In this document: one piece after another, positions 42,254 through 52,624 of the stretch
Numbering within the stretch: position 1 is the first letter of the stretch
Layout: every line of letters begins with the position of its first letter
The notes under the pieces: generated by a model
Told to the model about the DNA's origin: nothing
The model's database searches: none
The model's input: only the letters and a program-made list of their open reading frames with translations
Translations under genes and position numbers: made by a program
Source of the DNA: Clostridium sp.
GTDB lineage: Bacteria; Bacillota; Clostridia; Clostridiales; Clostridiaceae
Length of the DNA: 64,000 nucleotides
Direction: 5' to 3'
NCBI RefSeq assembly: GCF_029267215.1
Contig: NZ_JARIDH010000022.1
Location: 62,001-126,000 of the forward strand

Positions 42254-42928
42254 TTAATTATTATTTTCTTTATACTCATTTAATGCCTTTTCAACAAATT
42301 TTTGTCTTTCCTTAGCTAACTTTAATCCACTTTTAGTTTTTAAATCATATCTACTTGGTGCTTGTGGAAGACCTGCAAGAAGTGTTGCTTCATTATATGT
42401 TAAGTTTTTAGGGCTTCTATTAAAATATCCATTTGAAGCTTCCTTTATTCCTGTATATCCTGAACCAAAATATATTGAGTTTACATATAATTCTAATATT
42501 TCTTCCTTTGAATACTCTCTTTCTAGCTGAAAACTAAGAAAAATTTCCTTAATTTTTCTAGATAAACTTCTTTCATTGCTTAAGCAAAGATTCTTTGCAG
42601 TTTGTTGGGTAATTGTGCTTCCACCTTCTCTAAGTTCCAAAGCTTTTATGTCATTCACTATAGCTCTTGCTATCCCTTTAAAATCTAATGCTCCATGATT
42701 ATAAAACCTATTATCCTCTGTTGCTACTACTGCATCTAAAAACTCTTTATTTACATCTTCTATCTTTACATAATTTGGATTTTCTCTTAACACTTCTACT
42801 TTTTCATTTAATATGTCTTGTCTATAATCCTTTTTAAATATTGAACATCCTACAAAAAAAGTTGAAAATAAAATAGTTGTTATAATTATCAAAAAAACGT
42901 TTATTCTTTTTCCTATAATAGGTTTCAT
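42254..42928 (-). CDS. monofunctional GT51 peptidoglycan glycosyltransferase (lipoprotein-like)
   Basis: 224 residues. The N-terminus is a membrane or lipoprotein signal (LFSTFFVGCS, possible lipobox Cys28). GT51 motifs: VVATEDNRFYNHGALDFKGI with the catalytic Glu, EGGSTITQQTAKNL, REYSKEEILELYVNSIYFG and ATLLAGLPQAPSRYD. It polymerises lipid II glycan strands without a transpeptidase domain. It appears to be transcribed alone. Confidence 0.9.
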   Translation of the reverse strand: MKPIIGKRINVFLIIITTILFSTFFVGCSIFKKDYRQDILNEKVEVLRENPNYVKIEDVNKEFLDAVVATEDNRFYNHGALDFKGIARAIVNDIKALELREGGSTITQQTAKNLCLSNERSLSRKIKEIFLSFQLEREYSKEEILELYVNSIYFGSGYTGIKEASNGYFNRSPKNLTYNEATLLAGLPQAPSRYDLKTKSGLKLAKERQKFVEKALNEYKENNN

Positions 42929-43138
42929 AAATTCCTCCTATTAGATTCATATAACTAATACTAGTTTTACAAATCTTTTATTTAATTATAATTATACATA
43001 ATTAATACTAAAAGTATTATTCAAACGCCTTACTTTTTCCTTTCAATTTTGTAATAAAAACTTCAATAATGCTACTCAATTTAATTTAAAATAATAATTA
43101 TTGTCACATTTCGTTTGATTTTTAAACTCTAAAATAAT

Positions 43139-43170
43139 AAGACATTGATAATCTTAATTACCAATGCCTT
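43139..43170 (-). terminator. probable terminator after the alpha/beta hydrolase gene
   Basis: AAGGCATTG and CAATGTCTT pair (one G-U) with a 14-nt loop; the downstream U run is short. Confidence 0.5.
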
Positions 43171-43175
43171 AAGTT

Positions 43176-44189
43176 TTATTTTATATATTCATTCAAAAAT
43201 TTATTAATAGTTTCCCAGTAAAGCTTCGGATTAACTTTACTTGATTTAGCATGTCCAGCACCCTGAATTATTAACTTTTCCTTTGGTGAAGCTTTAGAGT
43301 TATAAAGTTCATTTATCATATATGCTGGCACAAATGTATCCTTTGACCCCTGTATAAATAATGTAGGTGTTTTTGATTTCTCAACTTGTTTTATTGAAGA
43401 ATCATCTGTTATCCAATATCCAGCTCTTATTCTTGTTACAATGTTAGCTACATATAAAATAGGAAATGCTGGTAATCCAAACAATCTCTTAATCTGATAA
43501 GAAAATTCATCCCAAGCACTTGTATATCCACAGTCTGCTATAATAGCCTTAACATTGCTTGGTAATTTTTCTCCTGAAACATTCATCACAGTTGATGCTC
43601 CCATAGATACTCCAAAAAGTACAATCTCAGCATTTTTATTTTCTTTTATTATGTAATTTATAAGATCTATTATATCAAAACGTTCGTCCCATCCCATTCC
43701 AATATAATCACCTTCACTTTTTCCATGCCCTCTTAAATCAGGAATTATAACATTATATCCCATATCAGAAAATTTCTTAGCATATGAAGCTGTTTTCTTC
43801 CCTTCTGATGAATAACCATGAACAGTTATTACCCACTTGTTAGAATCTGGTTTTTTTATAAGATAATTATGAAGTTTTAATCCATCTTTTGATGTTATAT
43901 AAAGATTTTTATATCCACTTTGTTCTTCTAACCACTTTTCACTTGAAATACTTATTGGACCGCTTGTCCCTTCCACAGTAACAACATCATTACTTTTTTT
44001 TGTAGATGCAAAAACCATGTCTTTTGAAGTATTTGGATTTATAGCTAAGTTATATAGGTAATTGCCACCAAAGCCTAAAGCTAAAGTTAAAAACACTAGT
44101 ATTCCAACTAATATTCCACATATCCACTTTTTTCTCTTACTCCACTTATTTTTCTTTTGTTCTTCTACTATTAAATTTGTATTACTCAT
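43176..44189 (-). CDS. membrane-anchored alpha/beta hydrolase
   Basis: 337 residues. One membrane helix (ICGILVGILVFLTLALGFGG) is followed by an extracytoplasmic domain. VITVHGYSSEG is the oxyanion strand, VLFGVSMGAST holds the nucleophile (Ser195), LFIQGSKDTFVP the Asp and QGAGHAKSS the His. It resembles the YqkD/BEM46-like hydrolases of Firmicutes. Substrate unknown. Confidence 0.88.
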   Translation of the reverse strand: MSNTNLIVEEQKKNKWSKRKKWICGILVGILVFLTLALGFGGNYLYNLAINPNTSKDMVFASTKKSNDVVTVEGTSGPISISSEKWLEEQSGYKNLYITSKDGLKLHNYLIKKPDSNKWVITVHGYSSEGKKTASYAKKFSDMGYNVIIPDLRGHGKSEGDYIGMGWDERFDIIDLINYIIKENKNAEIVLFGVSMGASTVMNVSGEKLPSNVKAIIADCGYTSAWDEFSYQIKRLFGLPAFPILYVANIVTRIRAGYWITDDSSIKQVEKSKTPTLFIQGSKDTFVPAYMINELYNSKASPKEKLIIQGAGHAKSSKVNPKLYWETINKFLNEYIK

Positions 44190-44408
44190 ATACTCTCCTT
44201 TTTTATAAAAGTTAATAAGTCACATTTTACCATAATTTATTTTGATTTTCAAATATTTTGTATTGAAAACATTTAAACCAATAAAATCAGTTTAAATATA
44301 AAACTAAAAAATTATAGTATAAGAAAAAATTTAAATGTTAAAAGTGGTTTTAAATTTATTGTAATGTTAAAATATAAAAGCACATAATTTACGAAAGATG
44401 GTGTTTTT

Positions 44409-45557
44409 ATGAAAGCAAATTTTTTTATACCTAAGTATATGATTGATTTTAGATGTATAGGTCCTGATTGTACTGATACTTGTTGTGCAGGTTGGGATGT
44501 AAATATAGATGAAACTACTTTTAATAAATATGAAAATAGTAGTGGAAAACTTAAATACTTGGTTAAAGGGAAATACTTTAAAAATCCTAACTCAGAAGAC
44601 CCTTTTAACTATGGTTTTATGAAAATCACAGAGGATAAAAAATGTCCTTTTCTTAATGAAGATCTTCTTTGTGATATTCATGGAGGATGTGGGGAAGATA
44701 ATCTTTCAATAACTTGCAAGAGATATCCTAGAGTTTTCAATATTATTGATGATATTTATGAAAAAAGTGGAATTACTTCCTGTGAAGAGGTATGTAGGCT
44801 TGCTCTTTTAAATAAAGATAAAATGGAATTTGTTGAAGTTGAAGAAGAGTTAGCTGAAGAGACAATTGAAATAAGAAGAGTTATTGACACAGAAGCCTTT
44901 GAAGGAACAGATAGCTTACTTCAATATTTTTGGGATATAAGAGTTATTTCCATTGGAATTATGCAAAACAGGGAGTTTTCTATTGAAGATAGATTGCTAA
45001 TCCTTAAAGGATGTTATTCAGAATTAGAGTCTCTAAAAAGACAAGAAAAATTTGATGAAATCGAAGAAATCTTAGACTTAATTTCAAGTGATAAATTTGA
45101 ACTAACAAAATATATTAATAACAAAAACTTATTTACTCTTTCAAATTCATATTTCAATAAAATACTTAGTAAAGAGCTTTGTGATAATCTTATAGGAAAC
45201 AGAATAAAGTCTTTAGTTACAAATTTAAGAGAAATTATCACTGATGATTTCAAAAACATAAGTAATCCCAATATAATAGAAAAGTTAGAATATAATTTTT
45301 CAAATTATTCTTACATAATTGAAAATTACTTAGTAAATCAAATTTTTAAAGATATAATACCTTTTAATAAAGGAGAAAATATAACTAAAAGTATAGACTA
45401 CTTAATAAACCTTTATAAATTAATTAAATCTTATATAATATTATACTCTGCCTATGCTAAGATAGCTATTTCAGAGAAAGAAATATTAAAAGTTATTCAA
45501 GCTTTAAGTAAGGATACAGAACATACTAAGGTTTTTAAAAACATATTAAAAGATTAA
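44409..45557 (+). CDS. FliB-like (flagellin lysine N-methylase family) protein
   Basis: 382 residues. A Cys-rich N-terminus (CIGPDCTDTCCAGWDVNID, then CPFLNEDLLCDIHGGCGED and SITCKRYPRVF) matches the metal-binding motif of the FliB/YkgJ-type family. FliB methylates flagellin lysines in flagellated bacteria. No flagellar genes are near, so the target may differ. The C-terminal half is helical. Confidence 0.8.
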   Translation: MKANFFIPKYMIDFRCIGPDCTDTCCAGWDVNIDETTFNKYENSSGKLKYLVKGKYFKNPNSEDPFNYGFMKITEDKKCPFLNEDLLCDIHGGCGEDNLSITCKRYPRVFNIIDDIYEKSGITSCEEVCRLALLNKDKMEFVEVEEELAEETIEIRRVIDTEAFEGTDSLLQYFWDIRVISIGIMQNREFSIEDRLLILKGCYSELESLKRQEKFDEIEEILDLISSDKFELTKYINNKNLFTLSNSYFNKILSKELCDNLIGNRIKSLVTNLREIITDDFKNISNPNIIEKLEYNFSNYSYIIENYLVNQIFKDIIPFNKGENITKSIDYLINLYKLIKSYIILYSAYAKIAISEKEILKVIQALSKDTEHTKVFKNILKD

Positions 45558-45659
45558 ATATAAAGTTCTGTTTTAACAGAGCGTTGATTTTAGCCATCTA
45601 GTAAAACCTAATTAATTTTAACCAAAAATCAAAATTTAAAAAATAAAGCTAAATATAAA

Positions 45660-45738
45660 AAGATAACTAGAATTTTTGAGAATTTAAGTGAATTTTTTTA
45701 CGCTTATTAAAACTTCTCTTCTAGTTATCTTATTTTTA
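45660..45738 (+). terminator. terminator after the FliB-like gene
   Basis: 13-bp stem AAGATAACTAGAA and TTCTAGTTATCTT with a long loop, followed by ATTTTTAT. It could also serve the mgtC side. Confidence 0.65.
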
Positions 45739-45835
45739 TATTAATTTTTATTTTCAACTTATATTTTCTTTATAATATGTAGTTACTGTAAATTTTACTC
45801 TATTAAAGTTGACCTTTGTTTTTAACTTATATATT

Positions 45836-46528
45836 CTATATCTTTAGCTTACTAACTTCTTCTACAGAGGTTATGTTATTATTATTTATTAAATTAATAG
45901 CTATATCATTTAAATCAATAGTCTGAGGAACATCAATCTTATATAAATAATCACTATTAGATAGTGATTTAATATTAATTATTCTTATCCTTTCTTTATC
46001 AAAGTACTCTTTTATATAATTAGCCGCCTGAATATTGTCTACCATTGATATTTTAATATTAAAAAATTTATTATTTATAATAAACCTATTTTCAAACTTT
46101 TTAAGTGCAACAAGCACAATAACTATGCTTATCCCACTTAATATACTTACTCCATAAAAACCCATACCAATTGCAATACCAACACATCCAACAGCCCATA
46201 TTGAGGCTGCTGTTGTCAATCCTTTAACAGACCCTTTGGTTTGAATTATTGTTCCTGCACCTAGAAATCCAATTCCTGATATTACTTGACATATAACCCT
46301 TCCTGAATCAACTGCCAAAACTCCCTTTAATGCTTCATTTGCTAAAACTCTATTTCCAATATAGTATCCTAATTGAACTTGTATAAGACCTGCAACAGTA
46401 GCACCTAAACAAACTAATACGTGAGTTCTAAATCCTGCTGGTCTGTTCTCATACTCTCTGTTATATCCTACTATACCACCAATTAAGATTGCTAAAATCA
46501 ATCTAATACCTATATCTGATAGTCCCAT
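45836..46528 (-). CDS. MgtC/SapB family membrane protein
   Basis: 230 residues. LAILIGGIVGYNREYENRPAG and FRTHVLVCLGATVAGLIQVQ are the conserved MgtC start, then GIGFLGAGTIIQTKGSVKGL and TTAASIWAVGCVGIAIGMGF. Four to five helices precede a C-terminal ACT-like cytosolic domain. MgtC proteins affect magnesium stress adaptation and ATP synthase in other bacteria. A structured leader is possible upstream. Confidence 0.9.
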   Translation of the reverse strand: MGLSDIGIRLILAILIGGIVGYNREYENRPAGFRTHVLVCLGATVAGLIQVQLGYYIGNRVLANEALKGVLAVDSGRVICQVISGIGFLGAGTIIQTKGSVKGLTTAASIWAVGCVGIAIGMGFYGVSILSGISIVIVLVALKKFENRFIINNKFFNIKISMVDNIQAANYIKEYFDKERIRIINIKSLSNSDYLYKIDVPQTIDLNDIAINLINNNNITSVEEVSKLKI

Positions 46529-46716
46529 TTTTATCCCCTCACTTTTTAATCATTTATATAATTGTTTGCATATTTATACTAATAACTTGCAATATCAGAA
46601 GCTAAAAATAAAAATGCATCAGGCAATCTCATAAGCTTCTCCAAATCGTCCTAAAAGAACTAGTTTAAAGCATAGCCTTAACTAAAATGAAAAATCTACT
46701 TTATATTATTTTTAAA
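46529..46716 (-). other. possible structured leader of the mgtC gene
   Basis: On the minus strand AGAAGCT and AGCTTCT pair around an internal region (46610 to 46665), with further complementarity nearby. It is richer in G and C than neighbouring gaps. It does not match the M-box motifs I know, so I cannot name a riboswitch. Confidence 0.35.
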
Positions 46717-47403
46717 TCATCTTATTAAGCTTTCTAATTCTTCAATTTCTTTTTTATCTATATATCTCCATTTTCCATATTCTAAGTTATCTAATTCAAT
46801 ATTAACTATTCTAACTCTCTCTAACTTAACAACATTATACCCAAAAACCTTGCTCATTCTTCTAATCTGCCTATTTAATCCTTGTGTTAAGATTATTGAA
46901 TATGTGTTTTCATTTATTCTTTTAACTTTGCAAGACCTTGTAACTTGTCCTAGTATTTCAACTCCACTTTCCATTTTTTCTATGAAGTCATCATAAAAAG
47001 GTTGATCTAATGTTACTATATATTCTTTCTCATGGTTATTTTCTGAAGCTAAAACCTCATTTGCTAAATCACCATCATTAGTTAAAATAATAAGTCCTTG
47101 TGAATCTTTATCAAGTCTTCCTATAGGAAAAATATAATCCTCAAATCCTAAATAATCTATTATGTTATTTTTAACCTCCTCAGCTGATGTGCAAACCACT
47201 CCAACTGGCTTATTTAAAGCAATATAAATCTTTTCCTTCTCTTTTATAGGTTCTCCATCTAGTAGTATTTCATCTTCTAACTCAACCCATTGTCCTTCTA
47301 TACAGAGTTTTCCATTAACAGTAACTCTTCCTTCTCTTATTATTTTGTTAGTCTCTTTTCTAGAACATATTCCAAAATTACTAAAAAGTTTATTTATTCT
47401 CAT
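46717..47403 (-). CDS. 23S rRNA pseudouridine synthase, RsuA/RluB/E/F family
   Basis: 228 residues. N-terminal S4 domain (RINKLFSNFGICSRKETNKI), then IALNKPVGVVCTS and the catalytic motif FPIGRLDKDSQGLIILTNDG with Asp98, and LTQGLNRQIRRMSKVFGYNV. The closest type by motif is RluF. It isomerises a specific uridine in rRNA. Confidence 0.9.
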   Translation of the reverse strand: MRINKLFSNFGICSRKETNKIIREGRVTVNGKLCIEGQWVELEDEILLDGEPIKEKEKIYIALNKPVGVVCTSAEEVKNNIIDYLGFEDYIFPIGRLDKDSQGLIILTNDGDLANEVLASENNHEKEYIVTLDQPFYDDFIEKMESGVEILGQVTRSCKVKRINENTYSIILTQGLNRQIRRMSKVFGYNVVKLERVRIVNIELDNLEYGKWRYIDKKEIEELESLIR

Positions 47404-48027
47404 TAAATATAATTTAATTCCTTTCTTATTAAGATGATTAAAGGAAATTAGAACATAAACTCCCCTTTAACATCTAAAATGTTTTTATATTTATTTTATT
47501 CATACTCAAGCTTTAATCTTTTTAGATTACATAAATATATTATAACCTAAAACACCTATTTTTCTATATATTTATAATCTTAAGATTAAATAATAGGCTC
47601 TATTTCAAACTAGTGTTTATTTTAGATAAACTTTTGGACCATATTAATAAACAGTTTAGAGTTTCATCGAATATGGAGTAAAAAATATTTTCTTAACACT
47701 TTTTAGAAAATTTGTTTATATATTAACAATATTAGTTTATAATAGAATTATAGTATATTAAAATTTATTCCATACAAACCAATGTATGGTTATACTATAA
47801 AAATTTTTAGGCTTCTGTTATCTAACTTTTATATTGTATTTCTAACAAATAACCTTCTTTGCTTTAAAACTAACTTAGATGATTTTCATGGATTATTAGT
47901 TATAAGTGCCATTTTCTCTACGCACTTATTTCTTTTAAACTCTCTGACTTAGTTTGCCACCAAATACAGATAATTGGTATGATTAAAAAAGAAAAACTAG
48001 GATTATTAATTTATCCTAGTTTTTTCT
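47404..48027. other. 620-bp gap, mostly unassigned
   Basis: There is no open frame of note. CCATAC and GTATGG form a small hairpin near 47772 to 47791. The remainder is AT-rich with no clear promoter signature. It may hold the upstream region of an unrecognised RNA, but nothing supports that directly. Confidence 0.35.
47992..48025 (-). terminator. terminator after the SNF2 gene
   Basis: AAAAACTAGGAT and ATCCTAGTTTTTT stem with T run on the minus strand. Confidence 0.85.
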
Positions 48028-51000
48028 TTATGCAAAAAGCTTTTTTATTTCGTCTTCCGTAAGACCTTTTAATCCTTTACCATCCATAGCCTTTCCATCC
48101 ATTAAGCTTTGAATAAGCTCTCTTTTATCTTCCTGCATCAATATTATTTTTTCTTCCACAGTATCTTTAGCAACAAGTTTTATTACTTCTACTTTGTTTT
48201 CTTGTCCAAATCTATGAGCCCTATCTGTTGCTTGATCTTCAACGGCTGGATTCCACCATGGATCAAAATGAATTACAACACTTGCTGATGTTAGATTTAA
48301 ACCTACGCCCCCAGCTTTTAATGATATTAAAAACACCTTTATATTTTCATCTTCATTAAACCTTTTAACCATTTCAACTCTTTCTTTAGCAGATGTCCCT
48401 CCATCTAAATAAAGAGTAGGTATTTTTTCTTTTTCAAAGTCTTTTTCTATATTTTTAAGTACAGAAGTAAATTGAGAAAATAGTAGAATTTTCTTTCCAG
48501 CTTCACTTGTATTTTTAACAAGTTCTTTAAGAACCTCCATCTTTCCACTTCCACCTTTATATTCCTCTAAAACTAAAGATGGATCTAAACATATCTCCCT
48601 AAGCTTAGTTAAATAAGCAAATAAGTTTATCTTTTCCTTTGAACCAGAGTTTTTATCATTTATATATTCCTTTATCTTTTTAAGGTAAGATTTATAAACC
48701 CTATTTTGTTTAGGTTTCATTTCAACTAAATATTTCTTTTCAACCTTTTCTGGAAGTTCACTTAAAACCTCTTCTTTTAGCCTTCTTAAAATAAATGGAG
48801 TAATTAATGTCTTTAACTCTTCTAAATTATTTTCATCCTGAATAAACCTCTCTTTAAACCTTTCCTTAGAGAATAAATATCCAGGCATTACAAAATCAAA
48901 TATAGACCAAAGTTCAAGCAAATTATTTTCTATTGGTGTCCCTGTTAATGCAATATTACATCCAGACTTTATCTCCTTAACTGATAAAGTAGCCTGAGCA
49001 TCTGGATTCTTTATATTTTGTGCTTCATCAATTATAAAATAATCAAATTTTAAATCCTTATAAAACTCTTCATCATTTTTTAAAGTTCCATAGGTAGTTA
49101 ATAATACATCATACTTTTCATATTTCTTTAACTTTTTACTATTCTCAGAGGACTCTTCATAAACTTTTATTCCTAAAGATTTTTTAAAATCATTTAATAC
49201 CTTTTCTCTTTTTGCCTTGCTTCCATGAACCATACCAATTTTTAATGATGGTGAAAACTTTTCAAATTCATCCATCCAATTGTATATTACTGAGGTTGGC
49301 ACCACAATTAAGCTTTTTTTCTTTTTTTGAGAAAGCAAAAAGGCTATTATTTGAAGTGTTTTTCCAAGTCCCATATCATCAGCTAAAACCCCTCCAAAGC
49401 CTAAGGATGTAATTTCATTAATCCACTTAAATCCATCCTTTTGATAGTTTCTAAGATCTGCATTTAAGGCCTTTGGAACAAGTTTTCTTTTAAACTCCTT
49501 ATTTAAAAGTTTCTTCACTATTTCTCTTAAAACATTTCCCCCTTTTATAAAGGATAGATTTCTATTTTTAAGCTTCTCTTGTAAATAAATAACCTTATTT
49601 TTATCAATTTCAATTTCCTTATCTTTTATATTATGAAGTCCTAAATCATCTAAAAAGTTTAAAAATTGAACTACGCCCTCATCTTCTAAGTCTAAGTAAG
49701 TTTTCTTAGTTTTGTAAAACTTATCTCCTCTTTTTAAAGCTTCCATTCCACTTCCAATCTCTTCCACATCAAAATCACCAAAATCAAATTTAAGCTTATA
49801 AAAATTTGAAAACTCCTCTAAACTTGATTTAATCTTAGAGGAATCTATAATATTAAACTCTTCAAGTTCAGAAGATAATTTAACTTCTCCAAGGTCCCTA
49901 AAACTTTTTAACCCCTTTGATAAAAGAAGATACTCATCCTCTTCCGCCCCTATAAAGCCAAAGTCTTTTTCTCTTTTTATGAACTTAAATCTTTCAAGCT
50001 GAAATTCTAAATACTTTTCTTTTCCAAAATCTCTTAAAAAGCTTTTATCCGATTCATTCTTTATTAAATCAATTATATATCCGCAATAATCTATTTTCAC
50101 ATTACAATAAAGATTTCCTTTATTCATATAAAAATAGAATGTAGGCTTCATAATCTTTTCTTTATAAGTTCTAACTCCCTCATCTAAAACAATATTCCTA
50201 CTTATATTTTTAAGCTCCTCTAATAGATTTTGTAATACATTTAAGTCTTTTTTATACACTATAGTATTATTTCTCAAGAACTTATTGTATATAGGAAGGT
50301 AGTATTCTAACTGTCTTTTCCTAGGAAGATATATATTTCTATCAAAAAGCATAACATCTCCTGTGTTATTTAAAACTACTGGAAACTTCTTATGATGACT
50401 TAAAATAAATCCCTCTTTATTTTCTTTAAGTGTTAATGAAACTGGTACATTTTCATTTTTTACCTTAACTTCATAATTTATTGAGTTATAGTTAAAATTA
50501 AACTTCTTCTTTTCATCAATAAGCTTAAAGAAATCCCTTATATCATTTTGTCTAAGACTTAAATATCTCCCCTTTATCTTATCTCTATTATTCACAATAA
50601 ACCTAATTATCTTTTTATCTTCAGGTAAAAAATCATCTTTTAATGGATTATAAGTAAAATTATCATTAAACTTCAAATCCTTTTTAAGACTACTTTTACA
50701 TAAAAAATCCTTAAGATCTAAAATCAAATTAGGATTATCAACTCCAATTCTAAACTCGCAATTAAAGAACCTAATTCCCTCATTTTTTAAATGCCTTACA
50801 TTTATATCTAAAGTAAGAAATCTTTTAGTTTCTTTTTTCCTATCCTCTTTAGGTTTAAGAACTTTCTCTTCCTTACTACTTACCTTTCTATTTCCCTGCT
50901 TTTTCTTAGCCACATTATAAAAAGAATCTCCTGTTGCAGAAAGATGCTTGCACATATAATTTCTTATAAGCTTATTATTTTCTTTAAAAGTATCACAAGT

Positions 51001-51234
51001 ACATTTAACCCAAGTTATTTGGCTACTTTTAATATCAATCTTTAAATGAGTGTCATACTCCCCATTCTTATCATCATTTAATATTCTTCCATATATATTA
51101 TAAGTTCCTTCTACACTTTTCCCCTTTAAATCTTTTATATATTTATTCCTAATCAAAACTTTTCCTTGCTCTCTTGTAAAGCTAGAAGTTCGCCTAATCA
51201 AGTTTTTCATTAAAATTTCTAATTCCAAAGGCAT
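48028..51234 (-). CDS. SWIM zinc-finger SNF2-family helicase/ATPase
   Basis: 1068 residues. An N-terminal SWIM finger is visible (TWVKCTCDTFK... YMCKHLSATGD). A long bacterial SNF2-associated region follows. Helicase motifs: GFGGVLADDMGLGKTLQIIA (Walker A), FDYFIIDEAQNIKN (DEAQ), ALTGTPIENNLLELWSIFDF, then KILLFSQFTS, FLISLKAGGVGLNLTSAS and DRAHRFGQ. A dsDNA translocase that probably remodels protein-DNA or RNAP complexes, RapA-like. The ribosome site is AAGGAGGGG. Confidence 0.93.
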   Translation of the reverse strand: MPLELEILMKNLIRRTSSFTREQGKVLIRNKYIKDLKGKSVEGTYNIYGRILNDDKNGEYDTHLKIDIKSSQITWVKCTCDTFKENNKLIRNYMCKHLSATGDSFYNVAKKKQGNRKVSSKEEKVLKPKEDRKKETKRFLTLDINVRHLKNEGIRFFNCEFRIGVDNPNLILDLKDFLCKSSLKKDLKFNDNFTYNPLKDDFLPEDKKIIRFIVNNRDKIKGRYLSLRQNDIRDFFKLIDEKKKFNFNYNSINYEVKVKNENVPVSLTLKENKEGFILSHHKKFPVVLNNTGDVMLFDRNIYLPRKRQLEYYLPIYNKFLRNNTIVYKKDLNVLQNLLEELKNISRNIVLDEGVRTYKEKIMKPTFYFYMNKGNLYCNVKIDYCGYIIDLIKNESDKSFLRDFGKEKYLEFQLERFKFIKREKDFGFIGAEEDEYLLLSKGLKSFRDLGEVKLSSELEEFNIIDSSKIKSSLEEFSNFYKLKFDFGDFDVEEIGSGMEALKRGDKFYKTKKTYLDLEDEGVVQFLNFLDDLGLHNIKDKEIEIDKNKVIYLQEKLKNRNLSFIKGGNVLREIVKKLLNKEFKRKLVPKALNADLRNYQKDGFKWINEITSLGFGGVLADDMGLGKTLQIIAFLLSQKKKKSLIVVPTSVIYNWMDEFEKFSPSLKIGMVHGSKAKREKVLNDFKKSLGIKVYEESSENSKKLKKYEKYDVLLTTYGTLKNDEEFYKDLKFDYFIIDEAQNIKNPDAQATLSVKEIKSGCNIALTGTPIENNLLELWSIFDFVMPGYLFSKERFKERFIQDENNLEELKTLITPFILRRLKEEVLSELPEKVEKKYLVEMKPKQNRVYKSYLKKIKEYINDKNSGSKEKINLFAYLTKLREICLDPSLVLEEYKGGSGKMEVLKELVKNTSEAGKKILLFSQFTSVLKNIEKDFEKEKIPTLYLDGGTSAKERVEMVKRFNEDENIKVFLISLKAGGVGLNLTSASVVIHFDPWWNPAVEDQATDRAHRFGQENKVEVIKLVAKDTVEEKIILMQEDKRELIQSLMDGKAMDGKGLKGLTEDEIKKLFA

Positions 51235-51307
51235 ACCCCTCCTTACTTTTTAATAAAGCTATTCTAACATATTTAAATAGTTCTCTACAATTTTCACAAA
51301 ATAAAAT

Positions 51308-51354
51308 GGGCATATATCAAAATATAATAATAAAACTTATTTTGATACATGCCC
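51308..51354 (-). terminator. terminator of the sigma/DUF4179 operon
   Basis: GGGCAT(A/G)TATCAAAATA arms form a 17-bp stem (one G-U), followed by ATTTTATTTT on the minus strand. Confidence 0.8.
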
Positions 51355-51361
51355 TTAAACA

Positions 51362-52624
51362 TTACTTTCTAAAAAAGTTAACCTTATCTATTGTTTTTCC
51401 ATCTGGATTTTCTATTTCTAAAGTAAATTCATCAACATTATCAAAGGATGATATTCCTTCAAAAGTTCCCTTTACTCTATCTCCTCCATTATCTAATGAC
51501 TCCATATTACAACCATTCATCTTATAAATATTACCATTTTTATCCTTAATTTTCATTTTTAATAATAAATTTTCATAATATCCTCTTGGTAAGTAGTCTA
51601 AATCAATAAATAATCCTGTAGGAACTGCCTTAGCTTCATGAATCACTATATTATTAGGTGATTCATTTTTATATGAGTAAATAATATCTTTATGTTGTTT
51701 AAACTTTTCATCTAAATTAACATTAAAGTTCCAATTTAGATTTTTCTCATAAATTAAATTACCTTTTTCATTTCTAAAAGATAAGGATTTAAATTTAACC
51801 TTCATCTTATTCATAGTTGGAATTTTCCCTCTATTAGAATTAAACATAGTTATTAAATTAATTTTATTATCCTCTAAATTATCTTTAGATATACTATATT
51901 CTAAATCTGATATAGGTCCTAAGACACCGTCTTTTTCAATAACGTCCCCCTTTTCATCATATAATTCTAAGTTACATTCAGTATCTATTTTATCTTGATC
52001 TAAGTTTAAGAGTTTCTTAGCATCTTTGACTTCAATTTCAAAATCTAATATTATTTTACTACTATCTACTAAAACCTTTTTTAGATTAATATTAAAGTCA
52101 TTATATGAAATACCTTTATCTGATATTTTTTGAATATAATTATTGTTTATCGCACTTTCAATACCTGAATTATTGAAAAACAACTTATTTATAGCCCCTC
52201 TAACAGGAGTTGATAACCCAACTAAAGTAACTAAAGCTAATCCTGAAGCTATTCCTACATATCTTCTTTTGTTAGGTTTTCTTCTTTCTATATTCTCTTG
52301 TTTCTTTTTCTTATCTGAACTATTAACTAAATTTCCACCCACTATATTATACGCCTTAAATCCTGCACCTAAATTTTCTTTATCTTTACTCCATCTTTCT
52401 AATTTATCATCTAAATTTAAATTTCTATTTAATTCATACTTACTATTTTTTTTATTTTCTAAATTAATTCCATAATCTCCTCTTTCATCAAATGAATTTT
52501 TATCCTCATTGCCACTTCTTTTTCTTATTTCATCAAAGGCTAAATTAACCTTATTTAAAACACATTTTGGAACTTCTATATTTTCATTTTTTAAGTTTAA
52601 TAAGTCTTTTTCTAAATTATCCAT
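51362..52624 (-). CDS. DUF4179 anti-sigma-like membrane protein
   Basis: 420 residues. The N-terminal 130 residues are charged and cytosolic. One membrane helix (VGIASGLALVTLVGLSTPV) precedes an extracytoplasmic beta-rich domain typical of DUF4179 proteins (INKLFFNNSGIESAINNNYI at its start). It begins one base after the sigma gene stop, so it is very probably the cognate anti-sigma factor. Confidence 0.82.
   Translation of the reverse strand: MDNLEKDLLNLKNENIEVPKCVLNKVNLAFDEIRKRSGNEDKNSFDERGDYGINLENKKNSKYELNRNLNLDDKLERWSKDKENLGAGFKAYNIVGGNLVNSSDKKKKQENIERRKPNKRRYVGIASGLALVTLVGLSTPVRGAINKLFFNNSGIESAINNNYIQKISDKGISYNDFNINLKKVLVDSSKIILDFEIEVKDAKKLLNLDQDKIDTECNLELYDEKGDVIEKDGVLGPISDLEYSISKDNLEDNKINLITMFNSNRGKIPTMNKMKVKFKSLSFRNEKGNLIYEKNLNWNFNVNLDEKFKQHKDIIYSYKNESPNNIVIHEAKAVPTGLFIDLDYLPRGYYENLLLKMKIKDKNGNIYKMNGCNMESLDNGGDRVKGTFEGISSFDNVDEFTLEIENPDGKTIDKVNFFRK

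Noticed and set aside
46529..46716. M-box magnesium riboswitch
   Set aside because: The conserved M-box sequence blocks that I know are not present.
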